From the IMG/VR virus record IMGVR_UViG_3300043464_002284, positions 62,001-126,000 of that record: a stretch of DNA of 64,000 bases; one strand, given 5' to 3'. The stretch is from a virus. Below, piece after piece: positions 9,302 to 19,200 of the stretch. Under the pieces are notes generated by a model. It searched no databases. It was not told the origin of the DNA and worked only from the letters and a program-made list of their open reading frames with translations. The translations under genes were made by a program, and so were the position numbers. Every line of letters begins with the position of its first letter. The stretch's first letter is position 1.

Positions 9302-10714
9302 TCAACTGGTTTTCTTAATACCAAACTTGCCGTCATTAATATCCGAGAATGTCCAATCAGCATTAGTAATTGGATTAGTTAAGAGATACTGGTTCTTGTA
9401 TTCATATTGATTATTTGTTACAGCAAAATTTGAACCAATATTACTCACGTTGTTACCTGTTCCCCACACATTAATGAACGAGGTGTCCTTATTCGACTTT
9501 CTTACACTATTAGTAATCTTAATACCTCCAATAGCATAATTAGGATCGCTTGGAATATTTGCCATATCCATAGCAAGAATAGCCCCACTGGTCTCAGTAT
9601 AAACATAAGACCTATCTCCGTTACTATCCTTAAGATTCTCTTCAATTCCAGTATTAGTATTCCACTGTAAATTAAATGCTTGCCAACTACTATTAGGATT
9701 TACTGTAGATCCAGCTATTGGAGTAATATTGAATACTTTGGTAGTAGGACCTAAGAAACATTCTTGATCTGATGTTCCTCCAATCACATAAATATTATCT
9801 AAATATGTGTGGTACATATACTGCTGATTGTAGCTACCACTCCAATAGTTGAGCGGGTCAGAACTATCGCTTCTAGGTACTCTAGCTCCATAAAAAGTCA
9901 TAGAGTCAAAAAACTTGGTTCCAGTATTGAAATTGTCTTTTAAATAGATTTTTTTATCAGTAACGGTGCCGTACTTAGTTAGATGCATACCATTAACCTT
10001 AATTTGTATAGCATATGTCTTATTTGAGTCGCCAGGATCTGTTTCTGTTGTAACACAAATCTCAACATATAATCCACCATACTTATAATCATAAGCATTA
10101 ATAGTTCTTTGGAGTGCTGTTGAAACAGTATTGGGATTTTGTTCAGTATACCATGGAGCGCCCCAAACATTGAATGTAAATGTTCCCATATCCTCATATG
10201 AGGAACCGTTATACTGCCATACCTTTATTCCTGTTTCTGGATTGGTAATCGCAGGACTGGTAGGATATCCGTTAGTTGGTAGATGAACAGTCTCAAACTT
10301 CAAAACATCCACAGGACTACTACTAACAGTAGTGTGTAATGTTAAAAATTTAGAAGCATAGTTGCTTCCGCTATTTGTGTTTGGTCGATCTTTTGAGTCT
10401 GTAGAAAGCTTGTTAATAAAAAAACCTATACCAAAAGCTGTATTGCCAGCAGAAAAGGTTGTTGGGAAATTTTTAGCTTTTAGATATGATAAGTCAGCAT
10501 CTTGTAGATAACTATTGAGCTTGACAGTAGCTCCGAAGGTATGGCCCATAAAATCCGTACCATTTAGGGTACCATTAACTGTACTATTGGATCTGTCTGT
10601 TCGGTATTCGCTCAGACTCACATTAGAACTCTTGTCCCAGAATAATGGATCAATTTCTCCCACATGTTCACCACCCCATGGACCGAAACCGTCGAAAAAA
10701 ATTGTGGATACCAT
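9302..10714 (-). CDS. Putative tail fibre / lectin-like structural protein
   Basis: This 470-residue protein starts at an ATG preceded by AAGGAG and by the widest gap in the distal tail region, which carries a promoter candidate. The N-terminus (FFDGFGPWGGEHVGEID) and the many Tyr/Trp/Asn-rich strands resemble concanavalin-like or LamG-like lectin folds found in phage tail proteins (WVKNG-like stretches such as IQIKVNGMHLTKYG). I infer a receptor- or glycan-contacting tail component. No catalytic residues are evident. It begins a new transcription unit after the 1,833-residue protein, which would allow its own expression level. Confidence 0.7.
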   Translation of the reverse strand: MVSTIFFDGFGPWGGEHVGEIDPLFWDKSSNVSLSEYRTDRSNSTVNGTLNGTDFMGHTFGATVKLNSYLQDADLSYLKAKNFPTTFSAGNTAFGIGFFINKLSTDSKDRPNTNSGSNYASKFLTLHTTVSSSPVDVLKFETVHLPTNGYPTSPAITNPETGIKVWQYNGSSYEDMGTFTFNVWGAPWYTEQNPNTVSTALQRTINAYDYKYGGLYVEICVTTETDPGDSNKTYAIQIKVNGMHLTKYGTVTDKKIYLKDNFNTGTKFFDSMTFYGARVPRSDSSDPLNYWSGSYNQQYMYHTYLDNIYVIGGTSDQECFLGPTTKVFNITPIAGSTVNPNSSWQAFNLQWNTNTGIEENLKDSNGDRSYVYTETSGAILAMDMANIPSDPNYAIGGIKITNSVRKSNKDTSFINVWGTGNNVSNIGSNFAVTNNQYEYKNQYLLTNPITNADWTFSDINDGKFGIKKTS

Positions 10715-10770
10715 GCTAGTTAGACTCCTTAAGTGTTCAGATAATTATGGCCTATTTGTCATATCTTAAT

Positions 10771-10804
10771 ATAATAAGACTGTTCCTTATAAAATCAATA
10801 CACC
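10771..10804 (-). promoter_or_regulatory. Candidate promoter upstream of the 470-residue tail protein
   Basis: On the minus strand a GGTGTA element (10804-10799) is followed at once by TTGATT (10798-10793), a 16-base spacer and TATTAT (10776-10771). This is a sigma70-like layout. The same TTGAYT-N16-TATTAT arrangement is found at 63.3 kb. It lies 57-90 bases upstream of the start at 10714. The TAAATATTGAC 11-mer at 10845-10835 is also shared with the 63.3-kb region. Function is inferred. Confidence 0.45.
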
Positions 10805-10847
10805 AAGTTATAAGTTGATACTACTAAAAAACGGGTCAATATTTATA

Positions 10848-13800
10848 TTATTGTGAGCTAGGGGTTGGGGTAGGAGTTGGGGTAGATGATAGTGATGGGA
10901 CTGGTGTAAATTCTATGATATGGTCTATAACTTCTCTTCTTCCATCATATCCTGGAGACCAGAACATTACGATCTGCTCGTCTGCTCCATAGGCCACTAA
11001 ATACTGTGGAGCATCTGGTACGGATATTCTGCCGGGAGTAGGAGTAAATGATGGGGTGGGAGTAAGAGTTGGTGTTGGTGTTGGAGTTGGGGTCGGGGTT
11101 GGGGCATATACTGTTAGTGTGATGAAATTGCTAGTAACATCTGTTGCTCCTTTGGTGGCTCTTATTACAACCCTATATTTATTTCCATTATTATTAAGTT
11201 GTATATTTTCTAGCACTAATTGGTTTGTTGTCTCTCCTAAAACAGGTTGGTAGATTCCCGAATTATTAGCTTTTTCCCATTGGTAAGATAATGCAGCATC
11301 CAGCGTTACTTCTGCCTGTACGCTTAGGGTTATAGTATTATTTATTCCAACTTCAAGAGTAATGGCTTGATCTGTTGGAGATTGAGTAATAGTAATAACT
11401 GGAGTCGGAATAATAACAAATAGTTCGTTATTTTGTGCAGAGCTGATGATGTCGTCTGGTTCTGATACTCGTAGAATCTGCTGACTTAATAAAGACTCTG
11501 CTATCTGTTCAGAATCAGATGATATATGAGATATCAAACCAATTGTGTGTTCTGAACTGCTTAGTGGTTCTGTTTTTGATCCTGGGTCATTAATAGCATA
11601 GAAAATATTTACGTTCTGGTTGGAGTCAATCAACCCAGAATTTTCTGTCTCTCTATATGACCATATATTATTATTGTTATTACTAAATGCTAGTTTGTCA
11701 GAAATAGTTGATTCGTATCGTATAATGTTTTTAAATATGTTTGAATCTATAAGATGATCAAGAACAGTATTTCTTCTATAGATCATATCCTCTCTAATAT
11801 GATCATCTATTAGGTGATTAAGAATATTAGATCTTTGTTCAAAGTTTTCTACAGTAATAACAGTGTTTATAATAAGACTTGTGATGTTTTCTGGTTCTTT
11901 GTATCTTAAGATATCATCTCTAATGTGATCATTTATTAAGGTATAATTATCAGTTACCCTTTCGCGTAAAATATCATTCCCGTGGAAGGAGTGGTTAGAA
12001 ATATTCTCCGGTACATCTCTTTGCCTCAAGACATCATTATCTTGGAAAGAATGATTAGAAATATTTTCTGGTATACCTCTTATATAGAAATTAGCATGTC
12101 TAATCAAGCTATCTATTAAAATTGTGTTATTAACGTGTTCTGATATGGTTTGAGAATTTGCGTGAGAAGAAACTATCGCAACATCGCTTGTTTTAAGATT
12201 AAGAAGGTCATTGTTATTGATGCTAGAATATAAGAATTGGTTAATTAGTGTCTTCGTATATAACAGATCTTCATTCATTGATGTGTATCTGAAATATTCA
12301 TATGGGCCAATATGGGAAGTAATAGCTTCACATCCCATAAGAGGATTAATGATTTTGGATATGGATTCTTGATAAGATAGCGATTCCTCAGATAGGTAGT
12401 TTTCTACTAATCTCTTATTTTCGTTCACATATAACACTTGCTCATCAAGCTTATTATGAAGCGTATACATATTACTATCTAGAGATAAAATATCATTAGC
12501 TAAATATGATTCTAAAACATTATTAGGTATTCTACTGGTAGACGGAGTAATAGTTGGAGTAGGAGTAACTGTTGGTGTTTCTGTTGGTGTTGGTGTTCTA
12601 GTAGGAGTTGCTGTTGATGTCGCGGTATTGGTGGTAGTATTTGTTGGCGTAGGACTATTGGTGGGGGTTGTTGTTGATGTAGCTGTATTTGTAGGAGTGT
12701 TAGATGGAGTTAGTCCAGGAGTACGAGTAGATGTAGCGGTATTTGTGGGGCTGTTGGTCACGGCAAATCGAGTGCTGGTAGTCGTTGGTGTTTTGGTTTG
12801 TGTTCTTGTTACGGTAGGGGTTGGGGTGCTGGTGGGAGTAGTCGTAGGAGTATTGGTGCTTGTAGGCGTAACAGTCGGGGTTTTGGTTGGGGTTCTTGTT
12901 GCTGTACGAGTAAAATTAATAGTTGGGGTCTTAGTGGGAGTTCGTGTTAGTGTTGGACTTAATCCAGGAGTAACTGTAGGAGTAGCTGTGGCAGTATTAG
13001 TCGGTGTTGCTGTTGGAGTTGGTTTTTGAGTGCGTGTCTGTGTGGGTGTTTCTGTTGTTGTTGGTGTTGTCTCAAATTCTAAAGTAGGTGTTTGAGTTGG
13101 AGTTTCTGGAGGAGTGGGTGTGGGACTACTCCAGTCTATATTGGTTGGTGTGGGTGTGGGAGTTGGTGTTGGGGTAGGTGGAGGACAGAGTAATGGTCTA
13201 TAAACCATCCTGTCCAATCCCCCCATAAATCCATTAATAGAAGAATAGCTAAAAACAGTAGCTGGAGGATTACCAAGCTCATCAAAAATATAATCATCAT
13301 CATGGACTATCATTGTCATGTCACCAAAATAGAAGTTATAATTATCTTCTTCTATGTTTCCATTAATGGAATTATTGCCACCATATTCTACGAAATACTC
13401 AAATGCTGCCCCACCATTTAGAATAGCTAGAGGATAGTCTGTTGGAATATTCTTAAATACATAAGTTCCAGGACCAAAACCCAATTTTTGATTACTGTCA
13501 TTGGGATTAAAAACCTGATCAGATCCAACCATAGAGAATAAATAATTTTGTCCGTCATCGTCTACTGAAACATTTATTTCTTCAGTTAGACAAATCACAG
13601 TACCCGTAAAATTATCTTCAGACCAAGTTAGCGGTCCTCCCGGTTTATCTCCTCCTCCTGGTCCTGGCCCCGGTCCTGGCCCCGGTCCTGGTCCTGGCCC
13701 CGGTCCTGGCCCCGGTCCTGGCCCCGGTCCTGGCCCCGGTCCTGGCCCCGGTCCTGGCCCCGGTCCTGGTCCTGGCCCCGGTCCGCCGCCATTATTATCT

Positions 13801-16349
13801 CCTACTGTTTCTCTATCGGGATTAACAGTATTACAATCATAGGTAGCAAAATCTTTAATTTTTAAAATACCACGACCATTAGAATTGTCTTCGGTAGAAA
13901 TATAAAAACCGAAAACATCTCCCGGATAAACCCTAATAGATTGAACAGAGCCTGAGTGGGGTAAGGATTCGTAGGGGTCTCCATTATCCAGCTCTGTATA
14001 TAAGTCATTAACAAAATATCCACAAGCATCCCATCTAGCGGCATCTGTGGTGATATAAGACCAAGAGAAAAATACATAGGTATCTTTTGGTATAATGATT
14101 GATAATTTAGTAATGCCGTATTGATCAAGATAGTTTACGTCGTTACCTCCATAAAGTCTGCACTCCCAAGGTAATGTGTTTTCTTCAAATTCGTCTACAA
14201 GACTCAAATATCCGTCTGCATTGGTATTAGATAATGTCCAGTTTGAAGGAGACTTTAGATCATAATAGCAACTAAATTGACAGCAAGGAACTGATGCTGT
14301 TGGAGTAACAGTAGGAGTATTGGTTGGAGTTAACGATATCGTTGGAGTTATGCTAGGGGTTATAGACGGCGTTATAGTAGGTGACGGTGTGTTAGTCGGT
14401 GTTTCAGTCGGAGTGGCTGTAAGGGTTTCTGTTGGTGTTGATGTTGGGGTGTTTGTTGGGGTTTCTGTAACAGTCGGGGTATTGGTAGGAGTCTCAGTGT
14501 TTGTTGGTGTGGGGCTCGGTATAAATCCAAAACTAACAGTAGGAGTATTTGTAGGCGTACTGGTAGGAGTTTCGGTTACTGTAGGAGTATTGGTGGGTGT
14601 TTCTGTTGGAGTTATTGATGGAGTAGGACTATTTGTTGGAGATGTTGTGGGTGTGGTAGTCGAGGTTGGCGAATTTGTTGGGGTGATGGTTGGCGTAGCC
14701 GTATTTGTCGGAGTTATAGAGGGAGTTACCGTTGGTGTGGGAGTATTTGGTTCTCTCGGAGGGGGAGGTAATTGTTCCCAAGGCCAAACATTGCCTCCTT
14801 CTCCTGACCCCGGTCCTGGCCCCGGTCCTGGCCCCGGTCCTGGCCCCGGTCCTGGCCCCGGTCCCGGTCCTGGCCCCGGTCCTGGTCCGCCTCCAGTATT
14901 TTCCCAAGGTAACTTCGCTGGACAAATAGGACCATCAATAAAAGAAACATCATTAGACAGAGTAAACTCATCGGATTTAGAGTAGTTTGCTGAGTCTCGA
15001 TTTTCTAAGTAAAGCTTATATCTTTGTGTTTCGTTTTGAGGATATAAAGTAATAACTATAAAACCTTTAGAGATTATTCTAAAACTAGCTAACCGAAAAT
15101 AGGTTCCATTATCATAACTAGCTTCAATAACTATATGACTAAAATTATTTGTTGGAACATAATCCCAATGCAATCTTCCTCTTTTTATCTTTTTAGAAGC
15201 ACTATAAGTATTGGGAATTTCACAAGCATACAATTTGATAGATGGATTGAAAAACTGTTGTCCCGGTGGTGGTGGTGGGGGTGGTGGTCCCGGTGGAGGC
15301 CCAGGCGGGCCGGGAGGCCCAGGTGGTCCGGGAGGCCCACCAGGAGGCCCAGGCGGTCCGGGAGGCCCAGGTGGTCCCGGCGGAGGAGGAGGAGGAGGCG
15401 GTGGTCCTGGCGGTCCAGGTGGTCCTGGCGGTCCGGGTGGTCCCGGCGGAGGCGGAGGAGGCGGCGGTGGTCCTGGCGGTCCGGGTGGTCCCGGCGGAGG
15501 CGGAGGAGGCGGCGGTGGTCCTGGCGGTCCGGGTGGTCCCGGCGGAGGAGGAGGAGGCGGCGGTCCAGGTGGTCCTGGCGGTCCGGGTGGTCCCGGAGGA
15601 GGCGGAGGAGGAGGGGGTGGTCCTGGCGGTCCGGGTGGCCCAGGAGGTCCGCCACCTGAGTTTTTAGGAATAAAATTATTAGTATTGCCAGAAAATACTG
15701 CGCCGGTCCCGTTGTTCTGATTACCTTTGGTTACCCAAGGTATGGATGTAAAATTGTTACCAGGATTACTAATTTCATAGTCTAGAATTTTCCCGTTATC
15801 ATCTACTTCTTTAACCCTGATTTCTCCACCAGAACCATTATTATTATCTGTTACATTAAAAGTATCTCCTACTTCATATCCACTTCCTCCATCGACTAAA
15901 GATATAGAATTTTTTGAGATACCATAGGTGATTGTGGATGGGGTGGGTGTTCTAGTTGGTGTCCTAGTTGGTGTTAGTGTTGGTACTGCTGTAGCTCTTG
16001 GCTGCCCCTCTACAGAACATAAATTACCACAATCTATATGAGCATAATCTGAATATGTTTCTAAATTAGTTTCCAGATCTATCACAGTTAGTTTAATAAT
16101 ACAATTACTAGAATTATCTAAAGTATAATTAGTTCTTATTCTTACAAACGTATGTATATCAATAAATTCTCTAGATGGAGTAATCACCTGATTGCGAGGA
16201 TTTATAACAACCGTAGTTCTTTTAGGGATTCTTGCGATATCCTCAACAATAATCTGATAGCTTTTTTTTGTATCTACTCTAACTTTAGAAAAAGTAAGAG
16301 CAAATCCCTGAAAAGCTACGGCAGAGTCTATGGATTTTTTAAATGGCAT
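10848..16349 (-). CDS. Giant multidomain fibre-like protein with Pro-Thr, Gly-Pro-Pro and Gly-Pro linkers
   Basis: This protein has 1,833 residues. The order is: N-terminal Ig-like domain ending in a HIDCGNLC motif (~1-115); short TPT linker; beta domain; collagen-like GPP and polyproline block (~232-364); domain; GP-repeat (~486-518); long PT repeat (~533-683); Cys-containing beta domain; second GP-repeat (~852-900); domain ending NGFMGG; long PT repeat (~1051-1270); helical repeat region with PENISNHSF copies (~1276-1633); Ig-like domain (~1650-1745); PT linker; and an FN3-like start ([16 protein letters not shown]) that stops early in a final [10 protein letters not shown] tail. The N-terminal domain is paralogous to that of the 228-residue neighbour. 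It is probably a long, extended tail-tip fibre or adhesin. There is no enzymatic motif. Confidence 0.8.
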   Translation of the reverse strand: MPFKKSIDSAVAFQGFALTFSKVRVDTKKSYQIIVEDIARIPKRTTVVINPRNQVITPSREFIDIHTFVRIRTNYTLDNSSNCIIKLTVIDLETNLETYSDYAHIDCGNLCSVEGQPRATAVPTLTPTRTPTRTPTPSTITYGISKNSISLVDGGSGYEVGDTFNVTDNNNGSGGEIRVKEVDDNGKILDYEISNPGNNFTSIPWVTKGNQNNGTGAVFSGNTNNFIPKNSGGGPPGPPGPPGPPPPPPPPPGPPGPPGPPGPPPPPPPPGPPGPPGPPPPPPPPPGPPGPPGPPPPPPPPPGPPGPPGPPGPPGPPPPPPPPPGPPGPPGPPGPPGGPPGPPGPPGPPGPPPGPPPPPPPPGQQFFNPSIKLYACEIPNTYSASKKIKRGRLHWDYVPTNNFSHIVIEASYDNGTYFRLASFRIISKGFIVITLYPQNETQRYKLYLENRDSANYSKSDEFTLSNDVSFIDGPICPAKLPWENTGGGPGPGPGPGPGPGPGPGPGPGPGPGPGSGEGGNVWPWEQLPPPPREPNTPTPTVTPSITPTNTATPTITPTNSPTSTTTPTTSPTNSPTPSITPTETPTNTPTVTETPTSTPTNTPTVSFGFIPSPTPTNTETPTNTPTVTETPTNTPTSTPTETLTATPTETPTNTPSPTITPSITPSITPTISLTPTNTPTVTPTASVPCCQFSCYYDLKSPSNWTLSNTNADGYLSLVDEFEENTLPWECRLYGGNDVNYLDQYGITKLSIIIPKDTYVFFSWSYITTDAARWDACGYFVNDLYTELDNGDPYESLPHSGSVQSIRVYPGDVFGFYISTEDNSNGRGILKIKDFATYDCNTVNPDRETVGDNNGGGPGPGPGPGPGPGPGPGPGPGPGPGPGPGPGPGPGPGPGPGPGGGDKPGGPLTWSEDNFTGTVICLTEEINVSVDDDGQNYLFSMVGSDQVFNPNDSNQKLGFGPGTYVFKNIPTDYPLAILNGGAAFEYFVEYGGNNSINGNIEEDNYNFYFGDMTMIVHDDDYIFDELGNPPATVFSYSSINGFMGGLDRMVYRPLLCPPPTPTPTPTPTPTNIDWSSPTPTPPETPTQTPTLEFETTPTTTETPTQTRTQKPTPTATPTNTATATPTVTPGLSPTLTRTPTKTPTINFTRTATRTPTKTPTVTPTSTNTPTTTPTSTPTPTVTRTQTKTPTTTSTRFAVTNSPTNTATSTRTPGLTPSNTPTNTATSTTTPTNSPTPTNTTTNTATSTATPTRTPTPTETPTVTPTPTITPSTSRIPNNVLESYLANDILSLDSNMYTLHNKLDEQVLYVNENKRLVENYLSEESLSYQESISKIINPLMGCEAITSHIGPYEYFRYTSMNEDLLYTKTLINQFLYSSINNNDLLNLKTSDVAIVSSHANSQTISEHVNNTILIDSLIRHANFYIRGIPENISNHSFQDNDVLRQRDVPENISNHSFHGNDILRERVTDNYTLINDHIRDDILRYKEPENITSLIINTVITVENFEQRSNILNHLIDDHIREDMIYRRNTVLDHLIDSNIFKNIIRYESTISDKLAFSNNNNNIWSYRETENSGLIDSNQNVNIFYAINDPGSKTEPLSSSEHTIGLISHISSDSEQIAESLLSQQILRVSEPDDIISSAQNNELFVIIPTPVITITQSPTDQAITLEVGINNTITLSVQAEVTLDAALSYQWEKANNSGIYQPVLGETTNQLVLENIQLNNNGNKYRVVIRATKGATDVTSNFITLTVYAPTPTPTPTPTPTLTPTPSFTPTPGRISVPDAPQYLVAYGADEQIVMFWSPGYDGRREVIDHIIEFTPVPSLSSTPTPTPTPSSQ
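11450..12520 (-). repeat. Degenerate helical protein repeats (PENISNHSF region)
   Basis: Within the 1,833-residue protein this region has recurring units of about 20-25 residues. One is PENISNHSF followed by NDVLRQR or NDILRER; others are DHIRDDILR and DHIREDMIY. The units are charged and predicted helical. No family is recognised. The copies are clear at protein level and weaker at DNA level. Confidence 0.6.
12540..13195 (-). repeat. Pro-Thr-rich repeat (TPT linker, copy 2)
   Basis: This is the longest PT tract, about 220 codons of [12 protein letters not shown] and TATPT units. It separates the NGFMGG-ending domain from the helical repeat region. The unit sequence is degenerate, which suggests older expansion than the near-perfect GP and GGGGT repeats. 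Confidence 0.85.
13650..13793 (-). repeat. Gly-Pro dipeptide repeat (copy 2)
   Basis: This is a longer (GP)n tract, about 23 dipeptides, with the same CCCCGGTCCTGG-type unit as the tract 1.1 kb away in the same gene. Recombination between the two would delete the domain between them. Confidence 0.85.
14295..14752 (-). repeat. Pro-Thr-rich repeat (TPT linker, copy 1)
   Basis: About 150 codons of degenerate (P/T/N/S)-T-P-T units, for example [13 protein letters not shown]. The DNA is GT-rich on the plus strand (GTTGGTGTTTC-type words). Known proteins of this kind form extended, often glycosylated, stalks. Similar tracts occur in two neighbouring genes. Confidence 0.85.
14795..14892 (-). repeat. 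Gly-Pro dipeptide repeat (copy 1)
   Basis: A 12-bp-type unit (plus strand CCCCGGTCCTGG) encodes (GP)n, roughly 16 dipeptides, within the 1,833-residue protein. It links a beta domain to a Pro-Thr region. It is GC-rich and shares its repeat unit with the copy at about 13.7 kb. Confidence 0.85.
15258..15655 (-). repeat. Collagen-like GPP / polyproline coding repeat, GC-rich island
   Basis: About 130 codons of (GPP)n interspersed with runs of 7-9 Pro are encoded by a 9-bp-type repeat. The plus strand is extremely G-rich, with repeated GGTGG and GGCGGAGG runs, and could form G-quadruplexes. The block contrasts sharply with the AT-rich surroundings. Spurious open frames occur in all other frames. 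At protein level it could form a collagen-like trimer stalk, as known for Gly-X-Y repeats in phage fibres. Confidence 0.85.
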
Positions 16350-16426
16350 AACATATAGTCCTAAGATTGAATAATTATGTTAGCCAAAATATAATAGATA
16401 AAGATAATACCATAATATTAATTATT

Positions 16427-17113
16427 TCAAGGTCCTGTTGTTTCTGGTTCCGGTGTGATGCTAGGGGTCGGCGTGTTAGTTGGTGTTTCTGTGGGTGTTG
16501 GCGTATTAGTTGGTGTTTCGGTTGGTGTTTCGGTTGGGGTTGGCGTGTTAGTAGGTGTTTCGGTTGGGGTTGGCGTGTTAGTAGGTGTTTCGGTTGGGGT
16601 TGGCGTACTTGTATTAGATAGACTTGGCGTAATGGTCGGAGTAACAGTGATAGTAGGAGTTGGAGTTCTTGTTGGTGTGTTTGTAGGAGTAACGCTAGGC
16701 AATCTAGCAAAAAACTCCTGGCTATAGTTTGGTAATCCACTTGGTCCACAAAGATTACCGCACTTAATATGCCTTCTTTCCCGATACAAAGGAATGTCAT
16801 TAGTAGTGAAAATATTTTGATTATTAGCATCGTAAATAGATAATTCAATAATATTACTAGTGGAATTATCTAAATTATGGTTTGTCAAGAATTGTCCATA
16901 AGTAGAAACCGTAACACCTTCTGTCTCCTCATTCATTGGTTTAAGAAAGTAGTATGGAGGATTAAGAATAATATAACCAGAAGGAATTGAATTGATAGGA
17001 TAAAAAGAAACAAAATACCTATTATTTGGTTTTAATAGTGTTAGTCCAGAAAAAGATATAAGTACTCCACTCTCGCAAAAATTAGGCGGGTATTGTACTT
17101 TTAGTGTAGGCAT
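16427..17113 (-). CDS. Small fibre-like protein, Ig-like domain plus Pro-Thr tail
   Basis: The protein has 228 residues. The first ~135 residues form an Ig-like domain that parallels the N-terminus of the 1,833-residue protein. Shared features are [11 protein letters not shown] versus [11 protein letters not shown], and HIKCGNLC versus HIDCGNLC, followed by GxP. The C-terminal ~80 residues are a Pro-Thr repeat with [13 protein letters not shown] units and end at ETTGP. It looks like a duplicated or shortened version of the larger protein's beginning. It may be a tail-tip decoration. A 77-base AT-rich gap follows before the large paralogue. Confidence 0.75.
   Translation of the reverse strand: MPTLKVQYPPNFCESGVLISFSGLTLLKPNNRYFVSFYPINSIPSGYIILNPPYYFLKPMNEETEGVTVSTYGQFLTNHNLDNSTSNIIELSIYDANNQNIFTTNDIPLYRERRHIKCGNLCGPSGLPNYSQEFFARLPSVTPTNTPTRTPTPTITVTPTITPSLSNTSTPTPTETPTNTPTPTETPTNTPTPTETPTETPTNTPTPTETPTNTPTPSITPEPETTGP
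16440..16680 (-). repeat. Pro-Thr coding repeat at C-terminus of the 228-residue protein
   Basis: Near-identical 24- to 36-base DNA units (plus strand GGCGTGTTAGTAGGTGTTTC type) encode [13 protein letters not shown] copies. The copies at 16545-16605 are almost perfect, suggesting recent expansion. Confidence 0.8.
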
Positions 17114-17125
17114 TAAAATAACTCC

Positions 17126-17629
17126 TTATGATGTACAATTAGCACAACAGACAGCTTTTATATTTTCAGATAATACTATGCCATCTTTTAGAACGCTAAA
17201 TTTTATAAGAGCATTGTACTGTACACTACTAACACTTATATTGATAGAAACCTGTCTGCTAGAGCTGCTAATAGGCGACATTGTACCATTAAGTACGCTA
17301 AAATAAGTAGTAGAATTTACAACCATATCACTAACCTGATATGTATAATTATTATCAACCAATAAATTATCAACAGTTATAGTGATAGTGTCTCCATTGC
17401 AACAAAAGCCTGTTGTATCAGAAAATCTAATAATAGGAACAAATGTTAGTAGATCATTACCTGGAGAATTATCGTCTATGGGAATAGATAAAAAGCGTAC
17501 AATCTTACCGTCTGTTCTTTTGCTATACAAAATACCTGTCTTAGCATTGATTTTTAATTCTCCAATACCTATTTGATTATCTGCTGGAGCATTATTGGTA
17601 GTAATATCTCGTTGGAAAAAATAGCTCAT
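17126..17629 (-). CDS. Small tail structural protein, Ig-like
   Basis: The protein has 167 residues. Residues ~1-45 (INAKTGILYSKRTDGKIV) resemble the short beta leader seen in fibre-attachment proteins. The rest is an Ig-like or PKD-like fold with paired cysteines (GFCCNGDTITITVDN) and an ending CCANC that echoes the CGNLC ending of the two adjacent paralogues. It lies 12 bases upstream of the 228-residue protein and 10 bases downstream of the 513-residue one. It is likely part of the same tail-tip assembly and possibly a third diverged member of that family. Confidence 0.7.
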   Translation of the reverse strand: MSYFFQRDITTNNAPADNQIGIGELKINAKTGILYSKRTDGKIVRFLSIPIDDNSPGNDLLTFVPIIRFSDTTGFCCNGDTITITVDNLLVDNNYTYQVSDMVVNSTTYFSVLNGTMSPISSSSRQVSINISVSSVQYNALIKFSVLKDGIVLSENIKAVCCANCTS

Positions 17630-17639
17630 TGGTTATCTC

Positions 17640-19181
17640 CTAAATTCCCGCTAGTGTTGGCGTTGGTGTTGGTGTTGGTGTTGAAGTTGAGGTCGGTGTA
17701 GGAGTAACGCTAGCGGTTATGGTGGGTGTCGGACTTATAGTTGCTGTGAGTGTTGGTGTTGTTACTGGACTATTGTCAGATGATAGTCCACTAAAAACTA
17801 CTATGCCTCCATCAAGATCTAATTCGCTTAATCTAATTGGACCACTAATAATAACTCCAGAAGAAGAAAGGTCAATGGAAGAATTGCCAATAGCGACAGA
17901 AAATCTATTCGGACTAATAAGCATAACTTCGTTTTGTTGACCATTATTTTCCAAAGAAACAACTAATTGTCCCTGAGTAGAGTTAATAGTAGAATTTAAA
18001 ATTTTTGATTTTAATTGAACATAATTAACTTGGTTATTTACAGAATTTTTACCAGAAAGATTAATAACAGCAGCAACTGAATTAGCTAGTGGTACAGTGG
18101 AAGGTCTATGAAATAATGTAAGGGTAGCTGGATAGCAACTGTTTTTATTATCTAGTCTTATGCCATCAACACATCCATTATTATTAATGTGTAGGGCAGC
18201 AGCTGGTTGTAGTCCTGATGGTATATTGATACCTAGTTTACCAGCAGGGTCGAAATGTAGGTTTTTTGTTGGTAAGCCACGAACAATAAAATTACCAGAT
18301 CCATTTAGATTGTTAAAAATGGTGTCACTATGATTAGATAATGGAATAATATCTAAGGCAGTATTGACTGTATTTCCTCCAATTAATAAATTGGGTTCAA
18401 CATAATATGCAGATAATCCATCAAAACCAGATATGGCATTAAATTGTAACGATAATGGATCTCCTCCTGGATAGCCTTGTGGTCCGATACTAAGAGGCAT
18501 CATTCTTCTGGGTATTGACTTGGAAGATCTAGGTTCTTTATCTTCTTGTATTGTGACCATATTATTAACTAACTCTATCCAGCCATAGCCAGTAGAGGCT
18601 AATCTGGTATATGGTTTAGCAGAAGAGAGGAGGAGATGGTCTTGACCGTCGATAGAATCGTTTACCGATGGATAAACAACCACCAAGTTATTGGAGTCTA
18701 TGGTTTTAAATTCAACAATCAGTCCTTGGTTATCAGCTGCTAAAGGAAGATTAGCAACAACATCATTGAGTGTATTATCAATATAATATGTTGTTTTAAT
18801 TGTGTCTACATCAAAATCACTGTTTTTTGTTATGATATTATTAAAGCCGGTATGAAAATTATACTGATTAGGTATAACACAAAAGGATGGATCTGATAGA
18901 TTGGAGAAAGCTACGGTTTCATTCTGGTTAGAAGAGGATAAGACCTTTTCTCTGCGAACAATTAGGAAGCTATCAACTGCAAAAACCTGTCCTATTCCAA
19001 TTTCCCATTCTGAATCTAAGTTTTTATTGATGTTTCGAGCCAAGTAAGAAATTGTTTTACCAACATCTGATGACGATAAGGAGTTGTATCCCCCTATGCC
19101 TGCGCCAATCACAAAATCATTATTAACACAATGAAATTTGCAATATACATTATCAATTATATTAATGGGATTATTTATCAT
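17640..19181 (-). CDS. Tail-tip / fibre protein with C-terminal Pro-Thr repeat
   Basis: The protein has 513 residues. Residues ~130-205 resemble a beta-helix or shaft module of phage fibres (SVNDSIDGQDHLLLSS followed by a GYGWIELVNN-type end). The middle part (HFDPAGKLGINIPSG, AALHINNNG) looks like the shaft leading to an intramolecular-chaperone-type tail fibre, although no complete chaperone domain is evident. The last ~45 residues are TPT repeats. It is the first gene after the tape measure (19-base gap), the usual place for distal tail proteins. Exact role is unknown. Confidence 0.7.
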   Translation of the reverse strand: MINNPINIIDNVYCKFHCVNNDFVIGAGIGGYNSLSSSDVGKTISYLARNINKNLDSEWEIGIGQVFAVDSFLIVRREKVLSSSNQNETVAFSNLSDPSFCVIPNQYNFHTGFNNIITKNSDFDVDTIKTTYYIDNTLNDVVANLPLAADNQGLIVEFKTIDSNNLVVVYPSVNDSIDGQDHLLLSSAKPYTRLASTGYGWIELVNNMVTIQEDKEPRSSKSIPRRMMPLSIGPQGYPGGDPLSLQFNAISGFDGLSAYYVEPNLLIGGNTVNTALDIIPLSNHSDTIFNNLNGSGNFIVRGLPTKNLHFDPAGKLGINIPSGLQPAAALHINNNGCVDGIRLDNKNSCYPATLTLFHRPSTVPLANSVAAVINLSGKNSVNNQVNYVQLKSKILNSTINSTQGQLVVSLENNGQQNEVMLISPNRFSVAIGNSSIDLSSSGVIISGPIRLSELDLDGGIVVFSGLSSDNSPVTTPTLTATISPTPTITASVTPTPTSTSTPTPTPTPTLAGI

Positions 19182-19200
19182 AATATTTTACCTTGGTTAG

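Noticed and set aside
12628-13029. Plus-strand open frame of 133 codons rich in Val and Gly
   Set aside because: It is the antisense reading of the Pro-Thr repeat of the 1,833-residue protein; repeats avoid stops in several frames. The same holds for plus-strand frames at 14320-14985, 16455-16727 and 11056-11253.
13650-14892. CRISPR-like alternation of repeats
   Set aside because: The units are in-frame coding repeats with no constant-length unique spacers and no cas genes.
15135-15720. Several long open frames on both strands over the collagen-like region (Arg/Trp-rich, Gly-rich, Asp/His-rich)
   Set aside because: All are by-products of the GC-rich 9-bp-type repeat. Only the minus-strand 1,833-residue frame continues into non-repetitive coding sequence.
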